A stretch of 64,000 bases of DNA, taken from NCBI RefSeq assembly GCF_002105155.1, contig NW_019028982.1, positions 580,501 to 644,500 of the forward strand. Direction: 5' to 3'. The notes under the pieces are model-generated. The model searched no databases, was not told the origin of the DNA, and worked only from the letters and a program-made list of their open reading frames with translations. Source of the DNA: Lobosporangium transversale. Lineage: Eukaryota > Mortierellomycota > Mortierellomycetes > Mortierellales > Mortierellaceae. This document shows positions 22,925 to 37,061 of the stretch, one piece after another. The translations under genes and the position numbers were made by a program. How positions within the stretch are numbered: position 1 is the stretch's first letter; every line of letters starts with the position of its first letter.

Positions 22925-24075
22925 TGGAAGGGATCAAATGCATGAAGCATGATCTGGTCCTTTTGGACGGTGGTTCTAGACCAACAGAGTCACTTGAATC
23001 ACCAGCGCTGTCAAGGCCGCGTGGACAAGAGTTCCACGTTAAATGGAATAGTTCCGATAACAAGGAATATTTCCTAATTTACCAGACCTTCAAGTTGGAG
23101 TATATTCCACTTGACCCTAAATCCAAGGAGGTCGATTACAGCCAAATTAACGGCTCGAAGTTCAAGGATTATCCAGTCCTTGAATTAGACCTGTCAAGGA
23201 CCGTGCGAGACGATATAATGAAGGAATTGGCAAGGAAAGTCAGGTACTTCCTTAAAACCTTTCAATCTTTTTACCAGCGGAGCTTGCCAGGGATTCTGTT
23301 CGACAAGATGGCTTGGATATATATGTCTTTGTCTTTAAGCAAAATGGACAGGGCAACGTTGGATTACGAGGAGCGTATCCAAAAGTTTCCTCAATCTGAG
23401 AGGACCTGGGATCGTGTCAAGGATTGTGTCTACAGGGCTCTAGAGTTTGACAAAACCGAACTCGATCTCGTAAACGAGTTATTAGAGGTACGTCTCAAGG
23501 ATGGTGAAACTATCCCTGATTTTGCAGTACGAGTTCTACCATTGATTGAATCACTGGATTTGTCGGATGATATGTGTACCCTGATTGCAGGTCGCATAGC
23601 ATATTGCTTGTCAAATGTTGACTATCAAGCCATCAAATCTAAATACAAGTCCTTCCGGAACGTGGGTTCCATCAAGAAGTATCTGGAGTACCTCCAGTCG
23701 GTCCCAGGCGCGTGGCCAGGCACAAAAACCAACCACAGCCTGAGAATAATCAAGAGGTTCTGTGGCAAACCTGCAGCCGACAAGATGCTTCAACTTGGCA
23801 AGATGGAACAAGTCGAGAGACGAAGTTCCAAATATAAGCGTGGTCATGTACAGTACATGACTCGAGGGGCGACGATGACAGCAGCAAGAAGCAAAAGCTG
23901 TCATTCAGGCCATGTACCTACACCAAGCGCTGTGAAGAGATGCAGAAAAAGCATGATCCTCGCCAATGCTGGTATAAAAAGATGGACGAAAAGAAGAACG
24001 TCTCGAAGAGCCAGCCCAATACAGGCAATGGCAACTTCAAGGGCAGGAGTGAGGGGAATAGCTTCAACAAAATAG
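22924..24075 (+). pseudogene. Ty3 element Gag (capsid region)
   Basis: A capsid-like alpha-helical region with RTWDRVKDCVYRALEF and an ending around ILRIIKRFCGKPAADK, consistent with retrotransposon Gag. The cysteine/histidine segment expected for the nucleocapsid knuckle (CTYTKRCEEMQKKHDPRQCW) is readable only in the pol frame, near 23918-23975, so the gag frame has drifted before its natural end. There is no proper ATG at the left edge; the first in-frame ATG is at about 22942. Confidence 0.7.
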
Positions 24076-25841
24076 TTGGTGCTTTCTCTCGCATTACAGA
24101 TGACGTCCATTTAGCTGGTGCTGGTGATAATAAAGAGAGCATGTTCTTTTCACAGTATTCTTTAATTCCCAAACTTAATAGTAATGATGTGTATGCATTC
24201 AAAGGACCTGCAAAGGGTGACAATCGCATAGCTGTTCCTATTTATATCATGGGACAGCTATGTACAGCCCTGCTAGACCCGGGTGCTACTATATCTCTTA
24301 TCGCATTAGAGGTAGCAGACGATCTCAATATCAGATGTGGTAAATTGTCTAACTCCAAGATCGCCATGATCAGGAAGGGTATGGATACTGCAAGTGTCAT
24401 TACGTGTGACAAGGTGCAGTTATCATGCAATGGCAGATCAATTGAGAGTCAGTTATATGTCATGGATATAGAGTACTACGATTTTATCATTGGCATGGAT
24501 CTTTTTAGCCGATTTGGTTTTGCTGTTACGGGAATAGCTCAACCACAAGCGATCACAGAGGATTTTCCTTGGGTTCCAAGTGATGAGAAACCCACTGTGA
24601 TCCCCAAAGCACTTAACAGTGAGACAACACAAGAATTCTTAGATAACAAACAAAAATTCATAGACGCTATTGAGCCATGTCTCCAAGCAAATGCCAATGT
24701 GGACCCAAGCTCATACTGTACGCTTGAGTCCATGAAGGTAGTCCTCAAAGTGAAATCTGACTGTGTTATCCAAGAAAGATCTAGACCATTTCATGCGCAA
24801 ATCGAAAAAGATGAGGTCGATAAAACAATGCAGAAATGGTGGGATACAGAAGTTATTGTACTTGCTCCAAAGGGTAACCCATACAATAGTTCTCTAACGA
24901 TGGCAGCTAGAAGGGATCTAGAAGGCAATATTGTGAAGTATAGAGTATGTCTTGATCCAAGAACGCTGAATAGGCAACTATTAGATACTGACAATTTCCC
25001 TCTACCTTTAGTCATTGAGGTTCAACGAAAGGTAGCCGGTCATAAATTCTTTTCTGCCATTGATCTTTCCCAAGCGTATCATCGTATGCCTGTAGCTAAG
25101 CAGAGTCAGCCACTCACAGCTTTTACTTACAATGGTAAGCAATACATGTTCGCAAGAGCCCCTTTCGGGCTTAAGCCTCTCACCAGTATCTTCCAAGGAG
25201 GAATGTCTCATTTACTAGGTGATTTTCACTATTGTGGAGTCTATGTAGATGATATTATTATTTTCTCACATACAGTAGATGAGCATCTTCTACATGTCAA
25301 GGTCGTCTTAAATAGGCTGACTGAAGCAAAGCTCATCATCAATCGAGAAAAGAGTAAATTCCTGGGTACAGAAGTGGTGTTGTTGGGTTTTGTCGTCAAT
25401 GAACATGGTAGAAGTGTCAACATGGAAAAAATAGCCAATGTGCAATCATGGGCATACCCTACAAACAAAAAGATGATCCAACGATATCTTGGTCTCTTCA
25501 ATTATTTCAGAGAGTACATTCCTCTCTATAGCTCTGTCACCGCTCCTCTTGATCAGCTACGTAATGCAAGAGGTACATTCGAGCTAAATGATTTACAGAG
25601 AAGAATAGGAAATCTCATCGTCTCAGTACCAGTATTGTCATTTCCTGATTTTGAGGCACCATTCTATGTTGCAACACATGCCTCCAATGTGGGCATTGGT
25701 GCAGTTCTCTATAATTACCGATGGGCAGGGACAACCCATTCTAAAATCAACTACATTTCATTTCAGGCAAGAGCGTTGCACAAGTCGGAGAAGAATTACC
25801 CCGCATACAAAAAGGAGCTTCTAGGCATAGTGTTCGCCTAA
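23940..25841 (+). pseudogene. Ty3 element Pol, part 1: protease and reverse transcriptase
   Basis: The protease-like segment ALLDPGATISLIALEVADDL has Pro where active retropepsins have Ser or Thr. The reverse transcriptase follows, with LDPRTLNRQLL, FSAIDLSQAYHRM, APFGLKPL, and the catalytic YVDD box at VYVDDIIIFS. The RNase H start reads YVATHASNVGIGAVL, where the usual first catalytic Asp (TDAS) is His. Reading ends at TAA (25839-25841), exactly inside a conserved RNase H motif (GIVFA-stop-MKFHQYIWG), so the stop is a mutation rather than a natural end. Confidence 0.9.
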
Positions 25842-26564
25842 ATGAAGTTTCATCAGTATATTTGGGGCAGAAGATTCACCCTCTATACAGATCACAGGCC
25901 TTTGACGTATATTCATGAACAAAAAGAGCTGCCCCAGATATTAACAAATTGGAAAGAAACTCTGTTCAATTATGATTTTGAGTGCGTATATCGACCTGGC
26001 CTATTAAATGTGATCCCTGATGCCCTGTCGCGTGCATTCCCTGAGGAACCATGGCAAAATCAATCTGAATTAATTACTTTTGGTGGTAGTAATCTTCCTT
26101 CGATTGCAGCGGCCAGAAGACATGATCTAAGTGATGTCGTAGCAGAGATATCCCAATCCCAGTCTGGCCCAGAGCCTTCCTATATTCATGTTATTCAAAA
26201 TGAGGATACTCCCATGCACACCATCTTAGATGCTGAAGAACGCAAGGCATGTCTTCAAAAAGTACATGAATTTGGCCATCTAGGAGGAAATGCAATGGTC
26301 AAAGCAATTCATGAGCAAGGGGCCACTTGGCCCAAACTTAGAGACGATTGTCTTAGATGGGTCAGTCAGTGCAGAAAATGCCAGCATTTTAATATTGTAC
26401 GCAAAGGGTATCATCCGCTGAAAGCCATTCATGCGAATCTACCAGGGGAACACATTGCCATTGATTTGGCATCTTTTAAAAACCAGCACGAAGGGCAACA
26501 ATTTCGCGTTAGTGTTAGTAGACGTTTGTACAGGATTCGTCATACTAGAGGCATTACTGAATAA
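25842..26564 (+). pseudogene. Ty3 element Pol, part 2: RNase H end and integrase zinc domain
   Basis: Continues in the same frame after the TAA: FTLYTDHRPLTYI and VIPDALSRAFP are the RNase H/tether motifs. The integrase HHCC domain follows, with HEFGHLGG and CRKCQHF. The frame is lost at the A-run 26478-26482, at the start of the integrase core. Confidence 0.88.
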
Positions 26565-27045
26565 AGAGCCCAGTACTGTTGCTGCACGATTGTTCTCATT
26601 ATTCTGCATGATTGGGTTCCCCAAGATCATCCAAAGCGATAATGGCACTGAATTCGTCAATGGGCTTTCCAAACTCATGAATGAAAAGTTAAAGATAGAT
26701 CACAGACTATCTACTTCATATCATCCTAGATCGAATGGTGTAGCAGAAAGGTTTGTTCGAGCTCTCAAGGATGACATCCAGAAGCAGCTTGAAGGTCATG
26801 AGGAAGAATGGGACAAATATTTACCCATGACTCAACTTCAATTGAATGTCAAAGCCGTCAGCCTACATGGCTCTACACCATTCTCATTATTCTATGGCAG
26901 ATCCTTTGCGGGTCTAACGGACTTTTCGTCCGCTGAGTCCCATCCTTTATCTGACGAGGAGCTTAATGAAAGACTGGATTATTTACCCAATTTGGTTTAT
27001 CCAGGTGATAATCTTACATACATACGGCAAGTCTGCCAAAGTTAA
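26484..27045 (+). pseudogene. Ty3 element Pol, part 3: integrase core
   Basis: In the shifted frame the DDE core reads VLVDVCTGFVILEAL, IIQSDNGTEFVNGL and SYHPRSNGVAERFVRAL, giving the expected D, D and E. The substrate-side helix and loop are intact to about LDYLPNLVYPG. The C-terminal region is broken by a further shift (KVKARRG is readable in another frame near 27035-27055). Confidence 0.88.
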
Positions 27046-27363
27046 GGCTCGAAGAGGTTGCGGGGCTTGGTTCTCGATTATTACGTTGTCATCCTCTGTT
27101 GTGTGCCGAAGAGAGTTACTCCAGTACATGTTGATGAAGTCAATCTACTACTCAGATAATGTATAACATTAGTTTTTTTTTTTTTTTTTAAAAAAAATGT
27201 ATTTTTTTTTTAAGGGTGCTTACCATCTCCAGGGTGTTCTCTGTCAGTAGTCTATGGCTTGCACACGCTACAGGGATGTTGTTTTTCATCGTTGATGTGC
27301 GAACGTACTGCAGACAAGGCCATTTAGTCGCATCCAAATCCAAAGCCGAGCCTGCTTTCATCT

Positions 27364-27796
27364 TTATTGTGATTGCATCCTCAAAGTAGAGAACACGGCA
27401 GCAAACACAACAGCAAACACAACAAAAAAATCAGGGCTTCGCTGGGCGAGTTCTCGACATTGCCTCAAATTATGTTTGACGATGACAGGTATATGACGGC
27501 CTTCAGGCATAGTATCCCTAAGGAATGGGGCCTCATCATCCAGCTGCTTTTGAAGCAAACGCTGCTCCTCTGGCCCATCGTATGCCTGTACGTCTGCTGC
27601 AGCATCCACACTAAGCAAGGATTTCGGTAGAAAAATAGAGTACAATCAGCGGTTTGTACAAAGAAAATAAGCACCACATCTCTACTTGCAGGTTGAACAA
27701 TAAAAATCACAGGAGTAACATACATGTTTTCTTCCCACTGTTCATACTCATCCATGTCGTCTAAATTGAAGTCAACCTCTTCGTCGTATAAACTAT
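27364..27796 (-). CDS. Unidentified spliced gene fragment
   Basis: Two minus-strand exons, about 27796..27724 and 27610..27364, join in frame across a 113-nt intron with GTATGT donor and GCTTAG acceptor (phase 2). The first is very acidic (EEVDFNLDDMDEYEQWEEN). The second contains PEEQRLLQKQLDDEAPFLRD and HIPVIVKHNLRQCRELAQ and ends in a hydrophobic tail. No domain is recognised. The 5' exon is open at an AG near 27797, so more exons are expected upstream, but the 3' half of the dispersed DNA there looks unrelated. It is probably a partial gene cut by the start of duplication copy B. Confidence 0.35.
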
Positions 27797-30544
27797 CTCA
27801 TAAAAAGTGGAATTGAGAAGTGTTTGAAAAAAAAATAAAAAATAAAAAAAATAAGCTCGTTGCTGAACAGCAGTAAGGCCTGTCGCCTAGCTTTGTTCTT
27901 CTCTGTTTGCTTGACAGTTGTTTATTGCTTGTTTGTTTTCTGTTGTCCTGTGTTGGGACCATGGTATGCTTGTTATGTTTTTTTTTTTTTTTTTAGAATC
28001 TAGCCAATGATAAGGCTCAACTAGCTTGATTCCCATCAGATGTCGCCATCGATTTTCCGTGGAGGGATGAGGAGACCATGTTGGCATCGCATTTGTTTGT
28101 TTTGCATTTTCATTTTTTAACGCTTCATTTTTATTGAAGCATGCAGCCGTTTAGTCGGCTATACCTAACCCTGATGCATGATTGCTTGCTATTTCATGAG
28201 CAACAACAACCAGCTTCCCCTTCCATCGACTTCAAAAACAAAAACAAAAAGAAAATAAAAAGAATGGATAGAATTCCATACAAATATTCATTCATACAAG
28301 GAAGGAGAGAGATTTAATACTATATACCGTCATGTTGAAAGCAAATAGGAAAATGCAAACGCTGTAATAGCATCTATGCATCCGCAATAACCCTCTTTTA
28401 TTACAGTGACTGAGGTGGTGAGGAGTTGCTCTGTGTTTACAAAAAAGAAAGCGCTGATGGGAAGGGACAGGGACTGAGTATATTTTAGAGAGAAATGAGC
28501 TGGATAGCCCACTTGTCATTCCATCCATGTTTACATTTTTTCTCATGTTTATTTACACTTTAGTATTGAATGACTGATAGATTGATAAAGGTAATAGATG
28601 ATCCCCTATTGTTTATGCTGTTAAAGAATGTATATACTATCGTTAAACAGTAACCCGATATATATATTAATATGTATATATATCAGATAAACAACAAATA
28701 AAGAAAAAAGGAGTTGCCTCATTGGTTCTGTGGTTCGGACGCGCCTTTCCCTGGAATAGCCATAGAGAACACTCGACTTGAAATCAATTAATGGATTAAC
28801 GAATGAATGAAATAGATATTAAATAAACCACAAACCGATATCATTTTAACCGAGGAAGAGAAAAAAAAACGTATCGGTCCATGCCAAATAACAAACAATG
28901 AGTTAGGAATGCCAATAAGGAAAGACAGCAGACAAGAGATTTGCCTTCATCGGATGCTTATCACTGCACTCTTTCATTCGTGCGTCAAAGTCATTCCAAC
29001 TCCATTTGGGATAGTCTTTTTTTTCTATTCTTTCGCAGAGTGAAATATATATGTAAATGTATATGTAATAAAATATATTACATACTTTATGAGATCTTCA
29101 TTATCCTTGCTATTTTCAGATCGGTTCACGATCATAATTAATGATGTATCTCTCCTCTGTCCGTGTGTGGTATTGTCTCTGTTGCCAACACAGATACATC
29201 CATACCATACTATACAGATGTATAATGTGTCTGTGTTGCAAATGTCTGTTCGCGACAATGAGAAGAGTCAAGAGAGCATATCTCTGACCCTGCAACAGCT
29301 GGCTCACATTTATTTATTACAATTTGTATACATTGTTTCGTTTGGGCTTGCGGGATAGTCCCCGACATCCTCTTCCGATTCCTCATTAAATATTCATTTG
29401 TAAAAATGCATTGCAATTAATACTGCATCTTCTGTTACTCTTGTGTGCATTGTTGTAAATGGAAAGGGTCTTTCTCCATCTCATTTCTCGCGTCATACCT
29501 CATCAAACTTCCTTCTCCCTTGCATAACATTTAATAGGGTCCAAACCATATTCTCTGTTCTTTGTCATGTCGGCTGATGAAATAAAAAAATAAAAAAATA
29601 AAAAGAGACAGGTTCCGTCTAATAGAATAAACGGCTAAGGATGTGATAGATTTTCCGAGAGGATAGACATGAATGAAGCGTTCAGTTGTTACACGCCGAG
29701 ATGACATTGATTGTGCTCAGAATATATTTCAGCATGCAATAGACAGAGAGGAGTAGACAGATAAAAGAAAGACATTCACTTCTGGTTGGTCTCAATCTAA
29801 CCAAGCTGGAATGGGCTACATGGACCAATGCGCCATGGATCACTTCAATAACATGTTTAAAATAATAATAACAAGAGACACATGCAGGTTGCCTGCAAAA
29901 GAAGGCCTAGCATTTTTTATTCAAATGTGAGGACATGCATATTTTCTGCGCTTTGTGTATTTCCCAGGGCAAGAAACCGAAAGTTAAAGCCTGATCAGCA
30001 GGGCAAAACAAACAAACAAAACCAGTATTTATTTCATATTACTTATTAAATACATGTTTATTATGCAGAGAGATATTGTATACTTTTTCATACATTCTTA
30101 ACCAATGTCGCTAATAAATGTTTATATTACTGTTGTTGTTTTGAACAGTCTGGCCTTTTTGCCTCTTCTGATCCTTTGATAGAGCCCTCTCTTTCCTACA
30201 GCTTGTCAAGGCCCTGACTACAATGTGAGCTGAACCCTGTTTTTCATCTAATTTGTAATATCCCCAATGTATTATGTATTTTAAACTATGTACTCTAATG
30301 TTCCTGCAGGTCAAAGTTGGAGGACAGGAGAAAGAGAGAGAAAGAGACACAGAGACATGGCGATGAACCCTGAATGGCTTGACTGTTAGGATGTTTACGA
30401 TGTTTACAAACCTTGTTATGAGCCCTTTTCGTGCTTTCACCATCATTGAGAGTTGCACATTGTATCTCTGCATCTCATCAAGTGCCAACTTTGAACCTTC
30501 CATTCAACTATAGTAACTGCTGCTGCTTCTACAAAAAAAACGAG

Positions 30545-30552
30545 TATAAAAG
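30545..30552 (+). promoter_or_regulatory. TATA box of subtilase gene B
   Basis: TATAAAAG in the same context as copy A, about 150 bp upstream of the ATG. Confidence 0.65.
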
Positions 30553-30699
30553 CAACGGCCTCAATGCACCATTTCCCTTTTTTTTTCTTCACTCCTCATC
30601 CACATCTTCAGATCTCTCAACCCTTCTCAGCTCACTAGCTAACAAAAAAAGCCTCTCTCTTCCTAACTCTACCTAAAAAAAAAAAAAACAACACCAACC

Positions 30700-31881
30700 A
30701 TGAAGTTCACTGGTATTTTCCTCATCGCATCCTGCGTTGCTCTCTTCAGCGTTGAAGCTGCTCCTTTGATCAGGGGTAACGGTGGCAAGCCAGTCCCTGA
30801 CTCTTACATTGTTGTCCTCAAGGAAGGCAAGAACGTTACTGACTTCATCCCCAAGTTCAACGCCATTGCTCGCCGCCAGAACGGCCGTGGTCGCAAGTCC
30901 ACAATCAACCGCCAGTACAAGGCCATCCAAGGTTTCTCCATGACTGTCAATGCTGCTGCCTTGAAGGAGATCTTGGCTTCAGATGATGTCGAGTACGTTG
31001 AGGAGGATCAGGTTGTTACCATCAACACTCTCCAGCAATCCAACCCTCCTTCCTGGGGTCTTCCTCGCGTCTCTCAGCGCCAGCGCAACTCTGCTGCTCC
31101 TTACTACTACCAAGACCAAGCTGGAGCTGGCGTCACTGCCTATGTCATTGACACTGGTATCAACACTGGCCACGTCGACTTCCAAGGTCGTGCCACCATG
31201 GGTGCCAACTTCATCTCTGGCTCTGCTAACACTGACGAGAACGGTCACGGTACCCACGTCGCTGGTACCATCGGCGGTGGCTCATATGGTGTTGCCAAGA
31301 GGGTCACCTTGGTCGGTGTCAAGGTTTTGGATGCTCGAGGCTCTGGCTCCTTCTCTGGCATCATTGCTGGTATGGACTGGGTTGCCCAGCGTGCTCGTGG
31401 CACCAAGGCTGTTGTCAACATGTCACTCGGTGGTGGCAAGTCTCAGTCTGTTGACTCTGCTTTGACTCGCCTCTTCAATGCTGGTATCCCCTCAATCGTC
31501 GCTGCTGGTAACGACCCCAACGCTGATGCCTGCAATGGCTCTCCATCTGGTGCTCAAGGCTCATTCACCGTTGCTGCCTCTGACATTAACGACAACATTG
31601 CCTCATTCTCTTCCTGGGGACAATGTGTTGACATCTTCGGACCTGGTGTCAACATCAAGTCTGCCTGGATCGGTGGTAGCACTGCCACCAACACCATCTC
31701 TGGAACTTCGATGGCTTCTCCTCACGTTGCTGGTGTTGCTGCTCTTATCATGAGCGCTGATGGTTCCCTCACCTCACCTCAGGCTGTGTACGACAGATTG
31801 CGCCAGACTGCCACCCCCAACGTCATCACTGGCAACCTCCGCGGCTCTCCCAACCGCTTGGTCTTCAACAGCGCTGTCTAA
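30700..31881 (+). CDS. Secreted subtilisin-like serine protease (S8, proteinase K type), copy B
   Basis: Encodes the same 393 residues as copy A, with signal peptide, I9 propeptide and triad D151/H183/S337. I count nine nucleotide differences in eight codons between the two reading frames, and all are silent, including a two-base AGC/TCC serine swap at codon 114. The other codons change C/T at the third position (GTC/GTT, TAC/TAT, GGT/GGC, ACT/ACC, ACC/ACT, GAC/GAT, GGC/GGT). Both copies therefore appear functional and under constraint at the protein level. Promoter and 3' flank are also shared, so they are likely to be co-expressed. Confidence 0.97.
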   Translation: MKFTGIFLIASCVALFSVEAAPLIRGNGGKPVPDSYIVVLKEGKNVTDFIPKFNAIARRQNGRGRKSTINRQYKAIQGFSMTVNAAALKEILASDDVEYVEEDQVVTINTLQQSNPPSWGLPRVSQRQRNSAAPYYYQDQAGAGVTAYVIDTGINTGHVDFQGRATMGANFISGSANTDENGHGTHVAGTIGGGSYGVAKRVTLVGVKVLDARGSGSFSGIIAGMDWVAQRARGTKAVVNMSLGGGKSQSVDSALTRLFNAGIPSIVAAGNDPNADACNGSPSGAQGSFTVAASDINDNIASFSSWGQCVDIFGPGVNIKSAWIGGSTATNTISGTSMASPHVAGVAALIMSADGSLTSPQAVYDRLRQTATPNVITGNLRGSPNRLVFNSAV

Positions 31882-32125
31882 ATTGACTTTGCTGTATACC
31901 CTTTATGATCTGAGATCATATAGGTGGTTTTATTGTCATACTCTATCCTTATCCCTCTCCAATATTGTTAGTATATATCTGATGTGGTGCCTGGAGCATT
32001 TCCATCGTATTTTAAAAAAAGAAAAATAGTTTTTATTTAATTAACTTTTCTACTCGAGTTGCAAGTCTTTGACTGGATCAAAGACAAATCGATAGCTGGC
32101 TAGTTAATGAAGAATAAAGATATTA

Positions 32126-33005
32126 AAATTACAACTGAAGACATCTTCTAAATTAGCAGAACGATAACATAAAAAGAGTAAGAAGGACTGCGCTGGTGAA
32201 GGAGTTGTTAAGTAACCAGATTTCCTCATCTTATTCCAGATATTCAGTTGAGGGAAAAGAGGAGCATGACCTTTATTAGAAACCATGTAAGTCATCTCTG
32301 CTGCAGTCCTACTGCTCCCGTTAAAGATTTGATTACATGGTCAACCAAAAGTGACGGTTTGAAGTTGAACCAGATAGAGAGTTCTCGTCTAAGCAGCCAT
32401 TTTGAATCATGGATGTAGTTCCAAATCAGGACAATAAAGGACGCTTAAAGGCACATTCTTTGCTGGACGGATCTCATTCAAAGGTAAAGCCCATGTATTG
32501 GTGTATTTAAACATCCAATGAGGATCCAGTTTAGCAAGCGAAGAAGCTGTTTGATTCAGTTATAATGATCTAAAGTCTTTTTTTTTCTTTGTGCCTTTGA
32601 TAACGGTTTAATTCATATTACAATAAACAGGCAGAGTTGGCTTTGGATCAGAAAAAGAATTTTTGTCAAAGCTCTCCAGAACACCACTTTTTGAAAATAG
32701 TAAAGCCACCAAAGTGTCTAATCAGTCTTAGATCATTACTACCAAGCCTACAAGAATGTGGAGTACGCTCCAATATATTTAATGGTGTTTTTGAAGTTGA
32801 TCTTTTTTTTTTTTTTTGACGCTCTTGCTTCGTCATTATCATACACTACAGGGGATATAACAAAACTAACAGACTAGCTGTAACAGATATCAAGATCACT
32901 TCTCTCTTGTTGTTTAAAAAAAGTGCATCGCGTTCGTGCCGACATCCCTATTACTATGAATGGAGGACCAGGTTCAGGATGCAGGCAATGATGGATGGAT
33001 ATAGA

Positions 33006-33038
<33 letters not shown>

Positions 33039-33231
33039 CATGCTCTTACTGCATTTCATTCCTTCATTGTATACATACTTCGTAATTATATATATGACAG
33101 AACGAATATTTCTGATTCAGGGTCTAAAGAAAACAAGATTGTCCACGATTCTGTCGATTTATTGTAAAGATTTTCGTACAGCTGCAGACGACTGCAGAAA
33201 AAAAAAAATAAAGAGGAAGTGCCGTCAGCCT
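32126..33231. other. Intergenic, no gene recognised
   Basis: Mixed AT-rich DNA with a poly(T) tract of about 28 at 33010-33038. Short open frames have no recognisable product. The right edge is the 3' flank of the RPS23 gene. Confidence 0.5.
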
Positions 33232-34810
<1,579 letters not shown>

Positions 34811-37061
34811 TTTAAAGTGATTGAAAAAAGAAGGAGCAAATTTCAATCGGACCACGAAAGCGTAATAAAGATTTGGGTGCGCAGCCACCCACATTTTTGA
34901 CTATTGTCTGACTAGCCGTTACTCCGCTCGTGTCATCAATTTCTTGCTTTAGTGCCCTAATGTCTTATTTTTTCTACAGAGGCATACCATTCTCATTGAC
35001 GGGCTCGAGGTAGAATGACCGTCATCACTCATGCAGGTGTTCTTGTACAAAAATCTTGATCCAGCGCCTTAGGCACTTCTTGATGTATAGCTAGTTCAAC
35101 TAATACAATAGTCGCAGGCTTTAGCACTCTGCAACTATCTGTTATATCCTTGCAGTATTTGATCTATGTATCATGAACCTTTTGCACGAAGAACGAACGT
35201 CTCGAATGATTCGTATATCGATATCGAACCACACTCTGGCTTTATCTGGTCGCTTTAGTTTCCTCATCCCTCTGCTTCTTAGGATATTAGCTGGGCATTT
35301 TCTGCATCCCTCTGCTGCCGTCACATCATCTTCGTTGTAAAGTTAACTAAGCGAACTGCAACTCTCTCTACTTAGCTTGGACGTCACGAAGCGAAGGGAG
35401 GCTCCGTTCAATATTCTCGATAGAATCATCCAACGGGGATGGAGATCGTTTATAAAGCTCAATGGAATAGTTCATTCTCGGCCAACGATGCACTCCTACA
35501 ATATTAGCCAAGGTCAATCCCTAGAAACGGAAATTATCGAAAGACCACATCCCTGACCCTGCTTGGCATCCCCCTTGGTTTGGGAAATGTTTCGTTACTT
35601 CTGTCAACAAAGAACCCTTGCTTTCTAATGTCGTTTGCAGTCTGGAAGGCAGAATTCTCTTAAAGGAATAGCGTCGGGAATATAACGTTAAGTGCAAGGA
35701 GCGACAGGCAATGGTCGTGTGTAGCCGTTGGGATGGGATAATGAGATTGAGATGAAGACATTTCTGTCCCGTCATGAGTGTTGTGCTCGATTTAACCTGT
35801 TGACTCACCCTTGCGACCACTACCAACTGACTAAATAAGAATTTCACCATAACTTGTTGCTAGAGGGTTCTGTTTTTTCAAAGACTCGCGATCAACGACT
35901 GCTTAAAGAAATAGACGAATGAATAGCAGATTCCTGATAGAGACGGTAAGACCTAGTAGCTATCACTTAGTGCGTTCAGCCGCACAGAGCTCTCAATGAC
36001 TGGGTTGATCCTCGCGCCTTGGCTTGATAGCAATTATTTTCGAACTGAAGCTTCCAGTCATATAAAAAGTAAAAATAAAAAATGCACTTCACTCTATGTC
36101 AACACTTCAAACAAGTCATGACATGGAAGGATAGTATCTGAAGAAAGCAGTTGCATACTTGGTATTTGATATGAGAAGAAGAGTGCTTAGTAAATACTAA
36201 TACCCTCAATCCCATTCTTCTCCTAACTTTTTATTATTAAATAAGGGTATTAATTGTATTCATTTATTATATATCCATATTCTTTTATTTACTTCAGCTC
36301 TTTTCTTCCATTCATGTGCACTCCGTTCCGCTACGTGTTCAAACACTTGGCAAACCAGTCGTGCAATAGTGTTGATCTAGACTCCAACTTTTTCATAAGG
36401 GCATTTAACGCTACGAGATGCTCCTCTATCCCTTGCAGCCATCCATGTGTCCCTTTTTGCAACGCATCCTTAGAGCTGCTTGTTTAAAGATATCCTCTTA
36501 TAAACCTATAAAAGGCTTAATAATCAATTATTTCTCCAGAATCTCACAAAATTGATTATAATGACGATGTGACTGGAGCCTTTAAGGCGAAAGCTTAATC
36601 CTTCCTGAGGTATAGTCGTTAATCTTAGCTTTGTAAAAAAAAAATGTCCGCCGCTCCATAGGATGAAACTGCCGCTACAGTTGTTGTTGAAGTCGATCCT
36701 CCCATTCCTCTGTTGTACTTACCTCGGCATCGCAGTCCATTACTGCAAAGGAGCTCGCTCTTTCTTGGGTGTAGAAACTAGTGGCCTCGCATCCTGCATT
36801 GGACTCGTAATACGGCGGTATTTTGCCTTCTTAATAGATATTTAAAAAGCTGTTACCCACTCTACGCTTCTGCGTCCCAGACCCCCGAGGTTGGTACTTT
36901 ATACTATTTAGAACAGAGCCGTCCTCAAGAGTATAAGGATTTAAGCGTTCTCATCGTATAGCTCCATAATTATTTCTGAAGTGTCGTATAAAATGATATT
37001 TTTTTATTTATTTTGTTTTTTCGCTTCCTTTTATTCCTTCAGCCAAATGCTTGACTCCCTT
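34811..37061. other. Intergenic with fragments of unidentified coding sequence
   Basis: No intact gene is seen. Three minus-strand stretches look protein-like but are bounded by stops. 35520-35371 gives about 50 residues (LANIVGVHRWPRMNYSIELY, ending SLRDVQAK-stop) after a TTTCTAG acceptor. 36840-36672 contains EATSFYTQERASSFAVMDCD and EEWEDRLQQQL. 36490-36346 contains HGWLQGIEEHLVALNALMKK. They may be exons or debris of one decayed gene; no family is recognised. Confidence 0.35.

Larger units (their letters stand above)
22395..27170 (+). mobile_element. Ty3/gypsy LTR retrotransposon, degenerate and 3'-truncated
   Basis: The order is gag, protease, reverse transcriptase, RNase H, integrase, which defines the Ty3 (Metaviridae-type) arrangement. 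Defects visible directly: gag is split over frames; protease has DPGA in place of D-S/T-G; an in-frame TAA at 25839-25841 sits between RT and the distal RNase H; a 1-nt insertion in an A-run at 26478-26482 shifts the integrase frame; the integrase C-terminus loses frame after 27040. No second copy of the upstream sequence is found downstream, so there is no 3' LTR. The element lies between the two duplicated subtilase segments. Confidence 0.9.
27868..32125 (+). repeat. Segmental duplication, copy B
   Basis: Direct-orientation partner of 10735-15185, with the start codons 16,959 bp apart. It lacks the MITE (uninterrupted TTTATATTACTG around 30121-30131) and the long T/A palindrome of copy A. 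The left kilobase is diverged, while 28925-30128 and the gene region are near-identical to copy A. Confidence 0.9.
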
